A DNA stretch of 64,000 nucleotides from Nitrospira sp. Its GTDB lineage: Bacteria > Nitrospirota > Nitrospiria > Nitrospirales > Nitrospiraceae. The notes under the pieces were generated by a model, which was given only the letters and a program-made list of their open reading frames with translations, was not told the origin of the DNA and ran no database searches. Positions 32,917 through 41,900 of the stretch are shown here, in pieces. Made by a program: the position numbers and the translations under genes. The stretch lies in assembly GCA_024998595.1 (NCBI GenBank), contig JACOEK010000003.1:558001-622000 (forward strand), in the 5' to 3' direction. Each line of letters opens with the position of its first letter. Within the stretch, counting starts at the first letter, position 1.

Positions 32917-35900
32917 ATGAACCATCTGCTGACGTTTTCTCTCCGCTATCGGTTCTTTACACTCGTGGCTATCGCGGTGGTCATTGCCTCCGGCTTTTGG
33001 TCGTTTGCGCACCTCACCATCGATGCCGTCCCCGACTTGACCCCGGTGCAAGTGCAAATTCTCACGCGGGCTCCGGCATTGGGTCCGGTCGAGGTGGAGC
33101 AATTCGTGACGTTTCCCATCGAAGCGTCTTTGAACGGCCTGCCGGCCCTGCGCGAGCTGCGGTCCATCTCACGGTATGGGCTTTCCGCCGTCACGGCCAT
33201 GTTCGACGATCGCACCGACATCTATCGAGCAAGGCAGTTCGTGGCGGAACGCTTGGCTCAGGCCATGGAACGTATTCCCGCCGAGTACGGCCGCCCAGTG
33301 ATGGGGCCTCTCACGACCGGGCTTGGCGAAGTCTACCAGTTCACGGTCAAAGGACCCGGCTACAGTCCCATGGCCCTCAGAACGCTGTTGCAGTGGGACA
33401 TCGGGATGAAATTGCGCGCCGTGCCCGGCGTGGTCGAGGTCAATATCTGGGGAGGCGAGCCGCAGCAATTCCACGTCATCGTCGATCCCTCCAAGTTGTT
33501 GTCGTTCAAATTGTCGATGAAACAGGTGTTCGACGCCTTACAGCGAAACAACGCCATCGCCGGCGGCGGGTATATCGAACACCAACGCGAACAATTGTTG
33601 ATCCGCGGCGAGGCGCTCGTCACCCAGGTCAGCGATCTGGCTCAAATCGTGGTGGCTCACGGGCCGGGCGGCGTCCCGATCTACATTGCCGACCTGGCTG
33701 AGGTGAAAGAGGGATCGGCGCTCAGAATCGGGGCAGCGACGGCCATGGGCGAGGGCGAGACCGTGATCGGCATGGTGCAGATGCTTGCCGGAGAAAACGC
33801 GCAGGAGGTCGTGACCCGCGTGAAGGCGCGGGTGCAGGACATTCAGGCCACCCTCCCCGGCGGCGTCACCATCGAACCCTATTACGATCGCACGATCTTC
33901 GTCTCGAAGGTCATGCGGACCGTACGCAACAACTTGCTTGAAGGCGGCTTGCTCGTCATCGCCGTGCTGTTTCTTTTTCTCGGCGACCTGCGGGCCAGCT
34001 TGATCGTCGCCTCAGCCATTCCTCTCGCCATGTTGATCGCCTTCATCGGCATGATGCGGGCAGGGCTCTCAGGCAACTTGATGAGCCTGGGCGCCATTGA
34101 CTTCGGCCTCTTGGTCGACGGCTCCGTCGTGATGATCGACAACATTCTGCGCCGATTGGCGGACAAGCCGGCCCGCACTCAGGATGAGCGACTCGCGACG
34201 GTGCTGGCGGCCGGGCGGGAAGTCCTGCGCCCCATGACACTGGCCGTGACGATCATCATTCTGGTGTACATCCCCATCCTGGCCCTGACCGGCATCGAGG
34301 GGAAAATGTTCCGCCCCATGGCGGTGACGGTCATCATGGCTTTGACCGGTTCCATCCTTCTCGCTTTGACGGTCACCCCCTTGTTGTCCTTTTGGTTTTT
34401 GCGGGCACAACCAAGCGGGGAATCGACGGCCGTCATTCGTGGCGTGACACGAGTCTATGGGCCATGGCTTCGGCGGGCGGTGAACCGTCCTGTCTGGCCC
34501 GTGGCTGTGGCGGTGGGTCTGTTTGCCGTCAGCCTCCTGGCGGGAAGCAGATTAGGGATCGAATTCGTCCCGCGCCTGGAGGAGGGGGATCTTGCGGTGC
34601 AGGTGTGGCGATTACCCAGCATCTCGCTAAGCGAATCCGTCGCCACCGCGTTAGATATCGAACGGGTCCTGCGCCGTTTTCCCGAAGTCACCCAGGTCGT
34701 CACCCGCACCGGCAGCCCCGAAGTGGCCACGGATGTCATGGGCGTCGAGATGTCCGATGTCTTCGTCATTCTCAAACCCCAACGGGACTGGGTCACAGCC
34801 GACAACCGCAACGAACTGATCGAGGCCATGAAGCGGCGCATCGAGGAACAGGTGCCCGGTGTCGGCCTCGGATTCACCCAGCCGATCGAAATGCGGTTCA
34901 ACGAGTTGATCGCCGGCGTGCGCTCAGACCTGGCGGTCAAAATCTTCGGCCCGGATCTCGACATCCTGAAGCAGCAGGCCGAACGAGCGGCGCGAGCCCT
35001 GCAGACCGTCCCGGGCGCGGCAGACGTCAAGGTGGAGCAGGTCGCCGGCTTGCCCTTACTACGCGTCATTGTCGACCGCGCGGAAATCGCTCGTTATGGG
35101 CTTACGGCTGACGAGGTGCTCACTCTTATCCAATCGGCCAGGGTCGGGACGGTCGTCGGCACTGTTGTGCAAGGTTCCCGACGATTCGAATTGGTCGTGC
35201 GGCTCGCGGACCGGGTCTCCCGCGACCCGGGTTCTTTAGGAAGTCTGTTGATCCCGACCATGCACGGAGAACTCGTCCCGCTCTCACGTGTGACCAGCAT
35301 CCTCGCCGATTCGGGTCCCGCACAAGTGAGTCGCGAGCACGTACAGCGGCGGATCGTAGTCGAGACCAATATTCGCGGTCGTGATCTCGGTGGATTCGTG
35401 GCCGAGGCTCAACGCGCCGTGGCCCAGTCGGTCACACTGCCTCCAGGCTATGAGCTGATCTGGGGCGGGCAATACGAGCACCTGCAGGAGGCCGGCAGAC
35501 GACTGGCCATGGTCGTACCGGTCACGCTCATGCTGATCCTGGGCATGTTATCCGTGATCTTCGGCACGCTCCGGCCTGCTCTGCTGATCTTTCTGAATGT
35601 GCCGCTCGCGCTCTCTGGCGGCATTCTGGCACTGTGGCTGCGAGGATTGCCGCTCAGCATTTCAGCGATCATCGGGTTTATCGCCCTCTTCGGCATTGCC
35701 GTTCTTAACGCGGTCGTCCTGGTGAGCCATATTCGTCAGCTGGAAGCGGAAGGGTTTTCCACCGAGGAAGCGGTCCTCCAAGGAGCCATGGATCGCTTAA
35801 GGCCCGTGTTGATGACGGCCCTGGTCGCGAGCCTGGGCTTTCTTCCCATGGCCTTGGCTACCAGCATGGGGGCGGAAGTCCAACGGCCGCTGGCCACGGT

Positions 35901-36039
35901 GGTCATCGGGGGACTGCTGACGTCGACGGCCTTGACCCTCCTGGTTATTCCGGCGCTGTATTCGCGACTGGTTCCTCAGGCTGACAGCAGATCGCTTCCG
36001 GCGGCGGTCCCGGCAGAGGATAGTCAGGCCAGGTTATAA
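32917..36039 (+). CDS. czcA: CzcA-family RND heavy-metal efflux pump
   Basis: 1040-aa RND transporter. Twelve transmembrane segments in two halves, two large periplasmic loops. The start MNHLLTFSLRYRF and AVPDLTPVQVQILTRAPALGPVEVEQFVTFPIE are typical of heavy-metal (HME) RNDs. TM4 carries GAIDFGLLVDGSVVMIDN with the charged Asp residues of the HME-type proton relay. The second half shows VPLALSGGILALWLRGLPLSISAIIGFIALFGIAVLNAVVL. ATG with GAGG spacing 5. Substrate is likely Co/Zn/Cd or Cu/Ag; the sequence alone does not separate these, and CusA-type is the main alternative. Confidence 0.92.
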   Translation: MNHLLTFSLRYRFFTLVAIAVVIASGFWSFAHLTIDAVPDLTPVQVQILTRAPALGPVEVEQFVTFPIEASLNGLPALRELRSISRYGLSAVTAMFDDRTDIYRARQFVAERLAQAMERIPAEYGRPVMGPLTTGLGEVYQFTVKGPGYSPMALRTLLQWDIGMKLRAVPGVVEVNIWGGEPQQFHVIVDPSKLLSFKLSMKQVFDALQRNNAIAGGGYIEHQREQLLIRGEALVTQVSDLAQIVVAHGPGGVPIYIADLAEVKEGSALRIGAATAMGEGETVIGMVQMLAGENAQEVVTRVKARVQDIQATLPGGVTIEPYYDRTIFVSKVMRTVRNNLLEGGLLVIAVLFLFLGDLRASLIVASAIPLAMLIAFIGMMRAGLSGNLMSLGAIDFGLLVDGSVVMIDNILRRLADKPARTQDERLATVLAAGREVLRPMTLAVTIIILVYIPILALTGIEGKMFRPMAVTVIMALTGSILLALTVTPLLSFWFLRAQPSGESTAVIRGVTRVYGPWLRRAVNRPVWPVAVAVGLFAVSLLAGSRLGIEFVPRLEEGDLAVQVWRLPSISLSESVATALDIERVLRRFPEVTQVVTRTGSPEVATDVMGVEMSDVFVILKPQRDWVTADNRNELIEAMKRRIEEQVPGVGLGFTQPIEMRFNELIAGVRSDLAVKIFGPDLDILKQQAERAARALQTVPGAADVKVEQVAGLPLLRVIVDRAEIARYGLTADEVLTLIQSARVGTVVGTVVQGSRRFELVVRLADRVSRDPGSLGSLLIPTMHGELVPLSRVTSILADSGPAQVSREHVQRRIVVETNIRGRDLGGFVAEAQRAVAQSVTLPPGYELIWGGQYEHLQEAGRRLAMVVPVTLMLILGMLSVIFGTLRPALLIFLNVPLALSGGILALWLRGLPLSISAIIGFIALFGIAVLNAVVLVSHIRQLEAEGFSTEEAVLQGAMDRLRPVLMTALVASLGFLPMALATSMGAEVQRPLATVVIGGLLTSTALTLLVIPALYSRLVPQADSRSLPAAVPAEDSQARL

Positions 36040-36229
36040 ACTCCTGCGGCATCAGGACAAATGCGTCATCCGCCGCACGCGTTGCGACGCTGTTTCCGAC
36101 TCTTTTCTGGACAGACTTCCATCCCGGCGGTAAGCTTCCTCTACGAGGCGAAGTGTCTGCACGCAAGTCAGGTACTGCGCAGCCGCTCAACCGACAACTC
36201 TAACCGGCTTATCTTCCTGAGGAGTAGTT

Positions 36230-36595
36230 ATGGCGACCATCATGGTGATCGACGACGAACCTTCCATCCGCGGCCTCTTGCGCGAGGTCCTCGAACGATC
36301 AGGACATAAGGTTGTCGAGGCAAAGGATGGACGCGAAGCGTTGGACCTCTATCAGAAACATAAAGCCGATTTGCTGATCATGGACCTGCTGATGCCGGAA
36401 GTCGATGGACTGGAAGCCACGCTGCAGCTCACCCGCGAGTACATGGACACCAAGATCATCGCGATGACCGGCGCTCAGGGGGACCGGAATTTTCTGGATA
36501 TCGCGAAACTCTTCGGCGCCCACCGGACCTTCGAAAAGCCCTTCGATTTGAAAGAAATGCTGAACGCCGTCGAGGCGGAACTGGCGCTGAAATAA
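36230..36595 (+). CDS. Stand-alone response-regulator receiver protein
   Basis: 121-aa CheY-like receiver with no output domain. Visible: acidic pocket IDDEPS (residues 8-13), phospho-acceptor Asp in DLLIMDLLMPE (about residue 54), MTGAQG (about 82) and the conserved Lys in EKPFD (about 104). ATG with GAGGAG spacing 6. It follows czcA by 190 nt in the same direction; co-transcription is possible but the gap suggests its own promoter. Partner kinase not nearby. Confidence 0.9.
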   Translation: MATIMVIDDEPSIRGLLREVLERSGHKVVEAKDGREALDLYQKHKADLLIMDLLMPEVDGLEATLQLTREYMDTKIIAMTGAQGDRNFLDIAKLFGAHRTFEKPFDLKEMLNAVEAELALK

Positions 36596-36712
36596 CCGTT
36601 TCTCCCCGCCGCTCCCTCCTCAGGCTATCGCTGAGCGGGGAAAACTACTGGAAACCCTGTCGTTGATTCTGTCAGAATCGGCCGTGCAGCAGACCCCCAC
36701 AGTCAGGCTCTC

Positions 36713-37159
36713 GTGCTTGTAACCCCGTCCCGCGTCAAACGTCTCTGGTATGCCTGGAGCATCTTCATCCTGCTCGTGGGCATCCTTCCCCTGCATAACT
36801 TCGTCGGCCATGCGCATTGGCAATATATTCGGTGGGTGCCGACGCCGGACCAATTGAGCTCCCCTGCGATCCTGCTAGATCTGGGAGTCGATGCGATCGC
36901 CAACATCCTGCTCTTCGTGCCGTTCGGCCTGCTCTATGCGCTTCGCGGACTGGGAGGCAAACCCCTCTCTCCCGGCCACCTGGTGCTGATGGCCTTCGCC
37001 CTGTCCTTCAGCATCGAGTACTACCAGGTCTATTGTCACAACCGCAGCACGTCGCTACTCGACCTGCTGGACAATGTCCTGGGTGCGTATGTCGGGATGA
37101 AAGCAGGAGAAGCGTATGTCAGGAGGCATATGGCACGAGTGGCGGAACCGGCCGCATAA
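36713..37159 (+). CDS. VanZ-like membrane protein
   Basis: 148-aa protein with four hydrophobic segments and the VanZ-family signature: DAIANILLFVPFGLLYAL (about 60), SFSIEYYQVYCHNRSTSLLDLLDNVLGAYVG (the SxxxExxQxxxxxRxxSxxDxxxNxxGxxxG pattern, about 100-130). GTG start at 36713; an ATG start inside would truncate the first helix. Function of VanZ proteins is not settled, with suggested roles in envelope or glycopeptide response. Convergent with the downstream lipoprotein gene, 2 nt apart. Confidence 0.83.
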   Translation: MLVTPSRVKRLWYAWSIFILLVGILPLHNFVGHAHWQYIRWVPTPDQLSSPAILLDLGVDAIANILLFVPFGLLYALRGLGGKPLSPGHLVLMAFALSFSIEYYQVYCHNRSTSLLDLLDNVLGAYVGMKAGEAYVRRHMARVAEPAA

Positions 37160-37161
37160 GA

Positions 37162-37578
37162 TTATTGCCAGCCGGTCGGATCATATCCCCGATCACGCAG
37201 ACAACGATCCACATAGTTGGTAAACGCCCCGCTCGGCGGGGTTCGCCTGAACAGGCCGCGCAGAAAACCGGCCGTCGCCCCGCTGGCTGCGCCGATCATG
37301 GCGCCTCTTCCCGGATGTCCCAGAATCGCGCCGCCCACCGCACCGGCAGCCGATCCGATCGCCCCGCCTCCCACCGTGCCGGTTGCGACTTGCGCAGTTT
37401 TCCCTTCGCTGGGAGAGGCCCCGGTTTGTTCGGCCAGAGTCATGCAGTCTTTGATATCCGATTCGGCCGCATCGGCCCCGACCTGACGATAGTGGTCGTT
37501 GGGGTAGAGAATCGGCTTGGGCCCCGCACAACCGGCGAGCAACAGACTCGCGACACAGATGAGGATGGTTCGCTTCAT
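37162..37578 (-). CDS. Glycine-zipper lipoprotein
   Basis: 138-aa lipoprotein: signal peptide MKRTILICVASLLLAGC with lipobox LAGC, Cys at residue 17. Mature part has a Gly-zipper hairpin (TVGGGAIGSAAGAVGGAILG, GRGAMIGAASGATAGFLRG, about 67-110) and a C-terminal YVDRCLRDRGYDPTGW that is typical of these outer-membrane lipoproteins. ATG at 37578 with GAGGG upstream. The zipper probably inserts in the outer membrane. Specific role unknown. Confidence 0.85.
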   Translation of the reverse strand: MKRTILICVASLLLAGCAGPKPILYPNDHYRQVGADAAESDIKDCMTLAEQTGASPSEGKTAQVATGTVGGGAIGSAAGAVGGAILGHPGRGAMIGAASGATAGFLRGLFRRTPPSGAFTNYVDRCLRDRGYDPTGWQ

Positions 37579-37662
37579 GGCTCGCAGGCCCTCTGTTCCA
37601 CAGGCACCGGAGCGGGCAAGGTTAACCGGCCGCGTCAGCGGAATCATGACGCGAGCTGAGGC

Positions 37663-38520
37663 TTAGATCCGTCCCCCCAGATCCTTCCGCTGCAGGGTTC
37701 GCATCATCACCGAATCGTTGTAGGCCACTTCGCTCAAGGCATCCAGGATATGCAGTCCTTTGTCCGCCGCCAACTCTTTGGCCTTCGTGTAGTTCTTTGC
37801 ACTGAAGCGAGCGACCGCCGGTTGACCGTTCACGATCTGACAGGCCAGGACTTCACCGCCGACGACCTCCATCGTCCCCCCCTCCTCCACGAGCTTCTTC
37901 GCCTGCGGCACCGTAATCTGGTGCAGCTGCGCAAACTCTTCCAACCCGCCTGTCTCCACCAGCCGTCCGTCCGGCATGATGCAGAGCCGCTTGAAATGGG
38001 GCGACCAGTCTTTGCGGAAGTCGATGAACTTGATATCGCCGCCCTTCGCGACCGCGCGGTCGAGGGTTCGGTAGTCGAGGCCGAGATTCTTTTTCGCCAG
38101 CTTGTCTTTTAATTCCTGAGGAAGCGTTCGATAGAACACCTCTGTCGCCGCCTCGATCAACGGCACCGCGCGCGACCGGGCCCATTGCTCCGCCTCGGCG
38201 AACTGCATCAGGTCGAGCACCCAGGTCTGTTTCGGCGTGGCACCGCTAGCATCGATCCGGCAGGCAAACAGGCCACGCGTCAGCAATCCACCCACTTGGG
38301 GATACACATAGACTCCGCCCTCCGCCAGCACTTGCGTCATCTGGTCCAACGGCACGTCGTAACTTTCGGCCAGAATTTTCGCATGCGCTGCCAGGTCTTC
38401 CGGCAAGGTCATCGCGCAGGCCGTCACGTTACCCGGCGCGTCGAACTCCGAGTAATCTTCGATCACGTTATACAAAACCGGCGGTTTCGGTTTCTCAATC
38501 TTCTTTTTGATCTTAAACAT
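37663..38520 (-). CDS. Conserved-looking protein of unknown function with internal duplication
   Basis: 285-aa cytoplasmic protein, no signal peptide or membrane segment. Not recognised. It seems to hold two related halves (about 40-145 and 185-285): each has an EGG(V/T)-x-(V)-x4-G-x2-(T/A)-x-ACxI core (AEGGVYVYPQVGGLL...FACRID and EEGGTMEVVGGEVLACQIV), followed by helices with (L/I)(I/L)(E/D)A(A/L)(T/S)EV. The middle carries many aromatic and basic residues (KFIDFRKDWSPHFKRLC). ATG with GGGAGG upstream. It precedes the glycine-zipper lipoprotein by 84 nt and lies downstream of the SagB-like gene by 75 nt on the same strand. Confidence 0.75.
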   Translation of the reverse strand: MFKIKKKIEKPKPPVLYNVIEDYSEFDAPGNVTACAMTLPEDLAAHAKILAESYDVPLDQMTQVLAEGGVYVYPQVGGLLTRGLFACRIDASGATPKQTWVLDLMQFAEAEQWARSRAVPLIEAATEVFYRTLPQELKDKLAKKNLGLDYRTLDRAVAKGGDIKFIDFRKDWSPHFKRLCIMPDGRLVETGGLEEFAQLHQITVPQAKKLVEEGGTMEVVGGEVLACQIVNGQPAVARFSAKNYTKAKELAADKGLHILDALSEVAYNDSVMMRTLQRKDLGGRI

Positions 38521-38595
38521 CTGTCGGTACTGCCTCCCGTCCTGAATCGATCTCGTATGACTTTGGTCTCATATCCATGAGTGATGCCTACCCCT

Positions 38596-40344
38596 TCACG
38601 AACGACGGGCCAAATGGTGGTACGGCGGCAGCGTCATCAAGCGCTCATCGTCTACCGGACCGCCGATCGTGAAATGATACAGCGATTGAATGGATAGATC
38701 CTTGATTCCGACGATCTCATGTACCGGATCATCGAAAAAACAGCCGATGCCCGTCCCTCGCACCCCGGCGGCTTCAGCCTCCAGATACAGCACCTGCCCG
38801 ACCAATCCCGCTTCCCAGAACAGGCGTGAATACCACCAAGGCCCGCCCTGCCGCAAGCGCCCCTCGAACTCGGCCAACATACCCAGCGAAAACGCGCTGT
38901 CACCGGCAATGCCTTGATGGCAACTGACTTGGGCGGCCAAACGTTGCGCATTACCTTGCAGCAGCCAATACAAGGGAATATCGGTAGGACAGCCAGGCAC
39001 GTGAGACCACTCTAATTCGGGATTCATCGCCTGCTGCAGAAACGGCACTTTCTTCGCATCGCGCGCCAGCACGTAAAGGCCTGGGGTCAGGTCTTCCACC
39101 CGGTGTATGAACAGCAGCAGATGAATCGCCGGGTCCCAGGGCAAGACATCCCATGGCATGGGCCGCTGCAGCAGCGGCTCGTGGGCCTGAGGAATTAGTC
39201 GGTGCAGGATGCGGAAGAACGTGGCGGCTGAAATAGAGGTGCGGCCATCGAACGACACGGCGCTGCGGCGTTGCCTGATAATGGTCGCGGCGTCGCTCAT
39301 GGCTTGTGCAACGTGATGCGCTTCGGAACGGATCTGAGGATCCCTGGCAAGAGGAATGGCCCGGATCTCCTCACGGGTCTTCCAGGACGCGTCCGCCGCC
39401 TCGTCGATCGCCTCCCAATGCACGCCATGCTCGCGGCTCAATTGATTGGCCCGGCCATGCCATGGTCCCGCCGCCAGCTCCTTCACCGCCCCCTGATCCA
39501 ACCACAATGGGAGGTCCGGCGCATCGGGCCTTACATCAGTATGGGGCCAGATCACCGCCAGACAATCGGGATGTTCCGGTTCGACGTCGCCAAAATCCTC
39601 CTGGCGATGAGTTCCTAGCAGTCGGGCGACTTGATTTTGATCCACCCCATCCAGCAAGACCATCGTCCAACCAAGTGTTGCGGCAGCGAGTCGTGCGGAC
39701 CCAAGGGCGTGGCCGACGTCGTGGTTGCAATAACGAAATGCCCGTTCTCCATACTTCCAGGCCTCCCGCCAATGCACGGAGCTGAGGCCGAAGAGAAACG
39801 CCCCAGCTGGAAAGGGCGCGAGGAGCGGTGTGATCTGGGTTGGTGGAAAGTCTGCACGTAACTCCAGACTATGTTCTTTGGCTGCGTAGTGATAGAGACC
39901 CGGTGATAGGTCCAGTCCCTCGCCCGGAGGGACCAGCACATACCCTTCCGTCGGATGCAAATTGCCGGACGACGGATTATTGCGCAGCGCCCACTCCGAT
40001 TCCCCCGCTTTCTTCCAGGCCGAGAGCCCGAGGGCCAGTTCGAAAAACCGTGACATGGTCTGGACGGTCAATGGTTGCGAGGCCACTGCGCCCGCTTGAT
40101 AGATGGCATCATAGGTCGGCGACCGTGGCTCGTCCTCCGGATTCAGCAACGGCAACCGAATCAGCGGCGCCCCCTCGAACCGCCGAAACGGATTCGGTTG
40201 GTTCGCCCAATCCAGAAACCCCAGCGATCGCGCATAGCGATTAAAATGATGTTTCGTTCGAAGGTGATAGGCGATCACTCGGTCGATCGGATCAGTCGAA
40301 GGAGGCTCGGCAGGCAGGCCGGAAGACGGTTCATCAAATGTCAT
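38596..40344 (-). CDS. SagB/ThcOx-type dehydrogenase with two nitroreductase domains
   Basis: 582-aa protein of the nitroreductase/SagB superfamily. Two FMN-reductase-like units are visible: first (about 70-290) with NPSSGNLHPTEGYVL, LYHYAAKEHSLE and VGHALGSARLAAATLGW; second (about 340-580) with IIRQRRSAVSFDGRTSISAATFFRILHRL and VGQVLYLEAEAAGVRGTGIGCFFDDPVHEIVGI. Members oxidise azoline rings in peptide natural products or catalyse other FMN chemistry; without an adjacent YcaO or precursor gene a natural-product role is not supported. ATG start. Position between VIT1-like and the unknown gene gives little clue. Confidence 0.85.
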   Translation of the reverse strand: MTFDEPSSGLPAEPPSTDPIDRVIAYHLRTKHHFNRYARSLGFLDWANQPNPFRRFEGAPLIRLPLLNPEDEPRSPTYDAIYQAGAVASQPLTVQTMSRFFELALGLSAWKKAGESEWALRNNPSSGNLHPTEGYVLVPPGEGLDLSPGLYHYAAKEHSLELRADFPPTQITPLLAPFPAGAFLFGLSSVHWREAWKYGERAFRYCNHDVGHALGSARLAAATLGWTMVLLDGVDQNQVARLLGTHRQEDFGDVEPEHPDCLAVIWPHTDVRPDAPDLPLWLDQGAVKELAAGPWHGRANQLSREHGVHWEAIDEAADASWKTREEIRAIPLARDPQIRSEAHHVAQAMSDAATIIRQRRSAVSFDGRTSISAATFFRILHRLIPQAHEPLLQRPMPWDVLPWDPAIHLLLFIHRVEDLTPGLYVLARDAKKVPFLQQAMNPELEWSHVPGCPTDIPLYWLLQGNAQRLAAQVSCHQGIAGDSAFSLGMLAEFEGRLRQGGPWWYSRLFWEAGLVGQVLYLEAEAAGVRGTGIGCFFDDPVHEIVGIKDLSIQSLYHFTIGGPVDDERLMTLPPYHHLARRS

Positions 40345-40392
40345 GCGGGCAGTCTAACGAGGCGGAGGAATGAAAGTAAACGCGCCTCTGGC

Positions 40393-41099
40393 TCAGCCCA
40401 GCAGCCGGGCGATCCCGAAGGCCGCCGCTGCAGCAAGCCCGCCGACCAACACCGTTTGGATACCGCCACGCCAGGTGGCACGCCGGTAAATCCGCTTTTG
40501 ACGTAACCAAAGACGAACAACGCGACGGGCGTCACTGCCACGGACCACCAGAGCGCCGTCACGATATCGTGGAACACCATGTAGGGCAGCAACGGAATCA
40601 GTCCCCCGATCACATAGGACAGCGCGATCGTCCAGGCGCTCAACCGCGCGCGAGACGGATCGGGCTCTTCCAATCCCAATTCGAAGTGCATCATGAAATC
40701 GACCCACCGGCTGGGATTCGCCTGGAGAGAGTCGATCAGCGGGGAGATGTGCTCATCGCGCAAACCGTAACCGCGAAAAATCTCGGCCACCTCCTCGGCC
40801 TCCGTTTCAGGTATATGTTCGGTTTCCCGTAATTCGCGCTTACGCTTCGCAGCGTAATGCTCCAGGTCGGTCTTGGCCGCGAGATAGCCGCCCAGCCCCA
40901 TCGCGATCGAGCCGGCCGCAATTTCCGCCAAACCTGCCGTAACCACCAGCGAGGAAGAGGCCACCGCGACGGACAATCCGGCCGCCAGGGCAAAAGAAAC
41001 GGTCAGGCCATCGGCCATGCCGATCACGATATCGCGCACCGTTGCGGTGGCAGTGAAATGTTTTTCAATGTGAGGCGTCGCGGGCATCGGTCCACTCAT
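40393..41099 (-). pseudogene. VIT1/CCC1-family iron/manganese transporter, frameshifted near its C-terminus
   Basis: Frame 1 from ATG 41099 runs through HIEKHFTATATVRDIVIGMADGLTVSFALAAGLS, AGSIAMGLGGYLAAKTDLEHY and the acidic cytoplasmic helix region ETEAEEVAEIFRGYGL (E residues that bind metal in VIT1), then ALSYVIGGLIPLLPYMVF, ending FGYVKSGFTG. The normal last helix appears in the next frame: RATWRGGIQTVLVGGLAAAAAFGIARLLG, stop at 40393. The switch lies at GGCACGCC, about 40477-40485, and needs one added base. Frame 1 otherwise continues into nonsense until 40341. The protein would export or store Fe/Mn. It is either a real broken gene or an indel error. Confidence 0.82.
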
Positions 41100-41118
41100 G
41101 AACGGAACGCACCACCGT

Positions 41119-41376
41119 TTACGCTTCTTGAATGCGCACAAACTCCCGCGCGCTGCGCAAATCTTCCGGCGTGCAGAGTTTCAGTTCAAGCAGGAGGTGC
41201 TCCAATGCCGCCACCCTTGCGGCGACTTCAGGCAACACCACGTCGATCCGTTCCACGAGATCCTGTAACCGGCGAGTCATTCCGGCCTCGCCGCTTTTCG
41301 TGGCTGCACCCTTCCGTTTCTGCCCGACCGGACGATTGCGGCCCGACTGCCGTGGCACTTTCCTTTTGGGTGGCAT
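41119..41376 (-). CDS. Small basic protein
   Basis: 85-aa protein with a strongly basic N-terminus (PPKRKVPRQSGRNRPVGQKRKG, residues 2-23) and a C-terminal pair of helices with leucine heptads (LQDLVERIDVVLPEVAARVAALEHLLLELKL). ATG with GGAGGAG upstream. Co-directional, 19 nt before the VIT1-like gene, so likely co-transcribed. No family recognised; nucleic-acid binding by the N-terminus is possible. Confidence 0.65.
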   Translation of the reverse strand: MPPKRKVPRQSGRNRPVGQKRKGAATKSGEAGMTRRLQDLVERIDVVLPEVAARVAALEHLLLELKLCTPEDLRSAREFVRIQEA

Positions 41377-41900
41377 AGGCTCCTCCTGGTGAGAGTGCTT
41401 GTGTACGCGCCTTCGGAGCGGCGGTCAAGCGAAGCAGTTCGAGAAGGGCATGTCGTGCGGAAGGAAATACCTCAAGCGATAGTTAAACCTGTTGAGTGGA
41501 GTCATCCGGTACTCGCCCGGTTCAGACATGGCCGATTCATCGTCAGGAGCCGCGACGGTTTCCCCGCAGTATCGAGTCTACAATAGCTGAATACCTACGG
41601 AGCGCTGCTATTCGCACGATGCTTAAATCAACACTTGAAGTTACTGAGGTGTGCTCTTCGCGGGGATGAGAGGCTCCACGGCTGGGGAGTTACCGGACGG
41701 ACTTCGGCTTGATGTGAAGCCATCCCCCTGCCCTGTTAGGTCCTTGACGATGGCAGGATGGGCTTGAAGGAACTACAGCATGATTGGCGTGCTGGTGGTC
41801 GAGGTGGAGGGGCGAGTCACAAACAGGGTTCGTCTCCGCCGGCAAGCTATCTCGAACGTCGAGCGCATCGCCGGCGGAGAGATCACAACGCTGATTGAAC
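41377..41900. other. 524-bp intergenic region with a nested inverted repeat
   Basis: No gene supported. Short open frames exist but lack ribosome sites and composition like the neighbours. Notable content is the hairpin at 41833-41880, 21 nt after the end of the HDOD gene (minus strand). Confidence 0.6.
41833..41880. repeat. 11-bp inverted repeat with nested 5-bp hairpin
   Basis: TCTCCGCCGGC at 41833-41843 pairs with GCCGGCGGAGA at 41870-41880; within the 26-nt loop CTCGA-ACG-TCGAG forms a second stem. It is 21 nt downstream of the HDOD stop on the minus strand. No T-run, so terminator or RNA-structure role is open. Confidence 0.5.
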
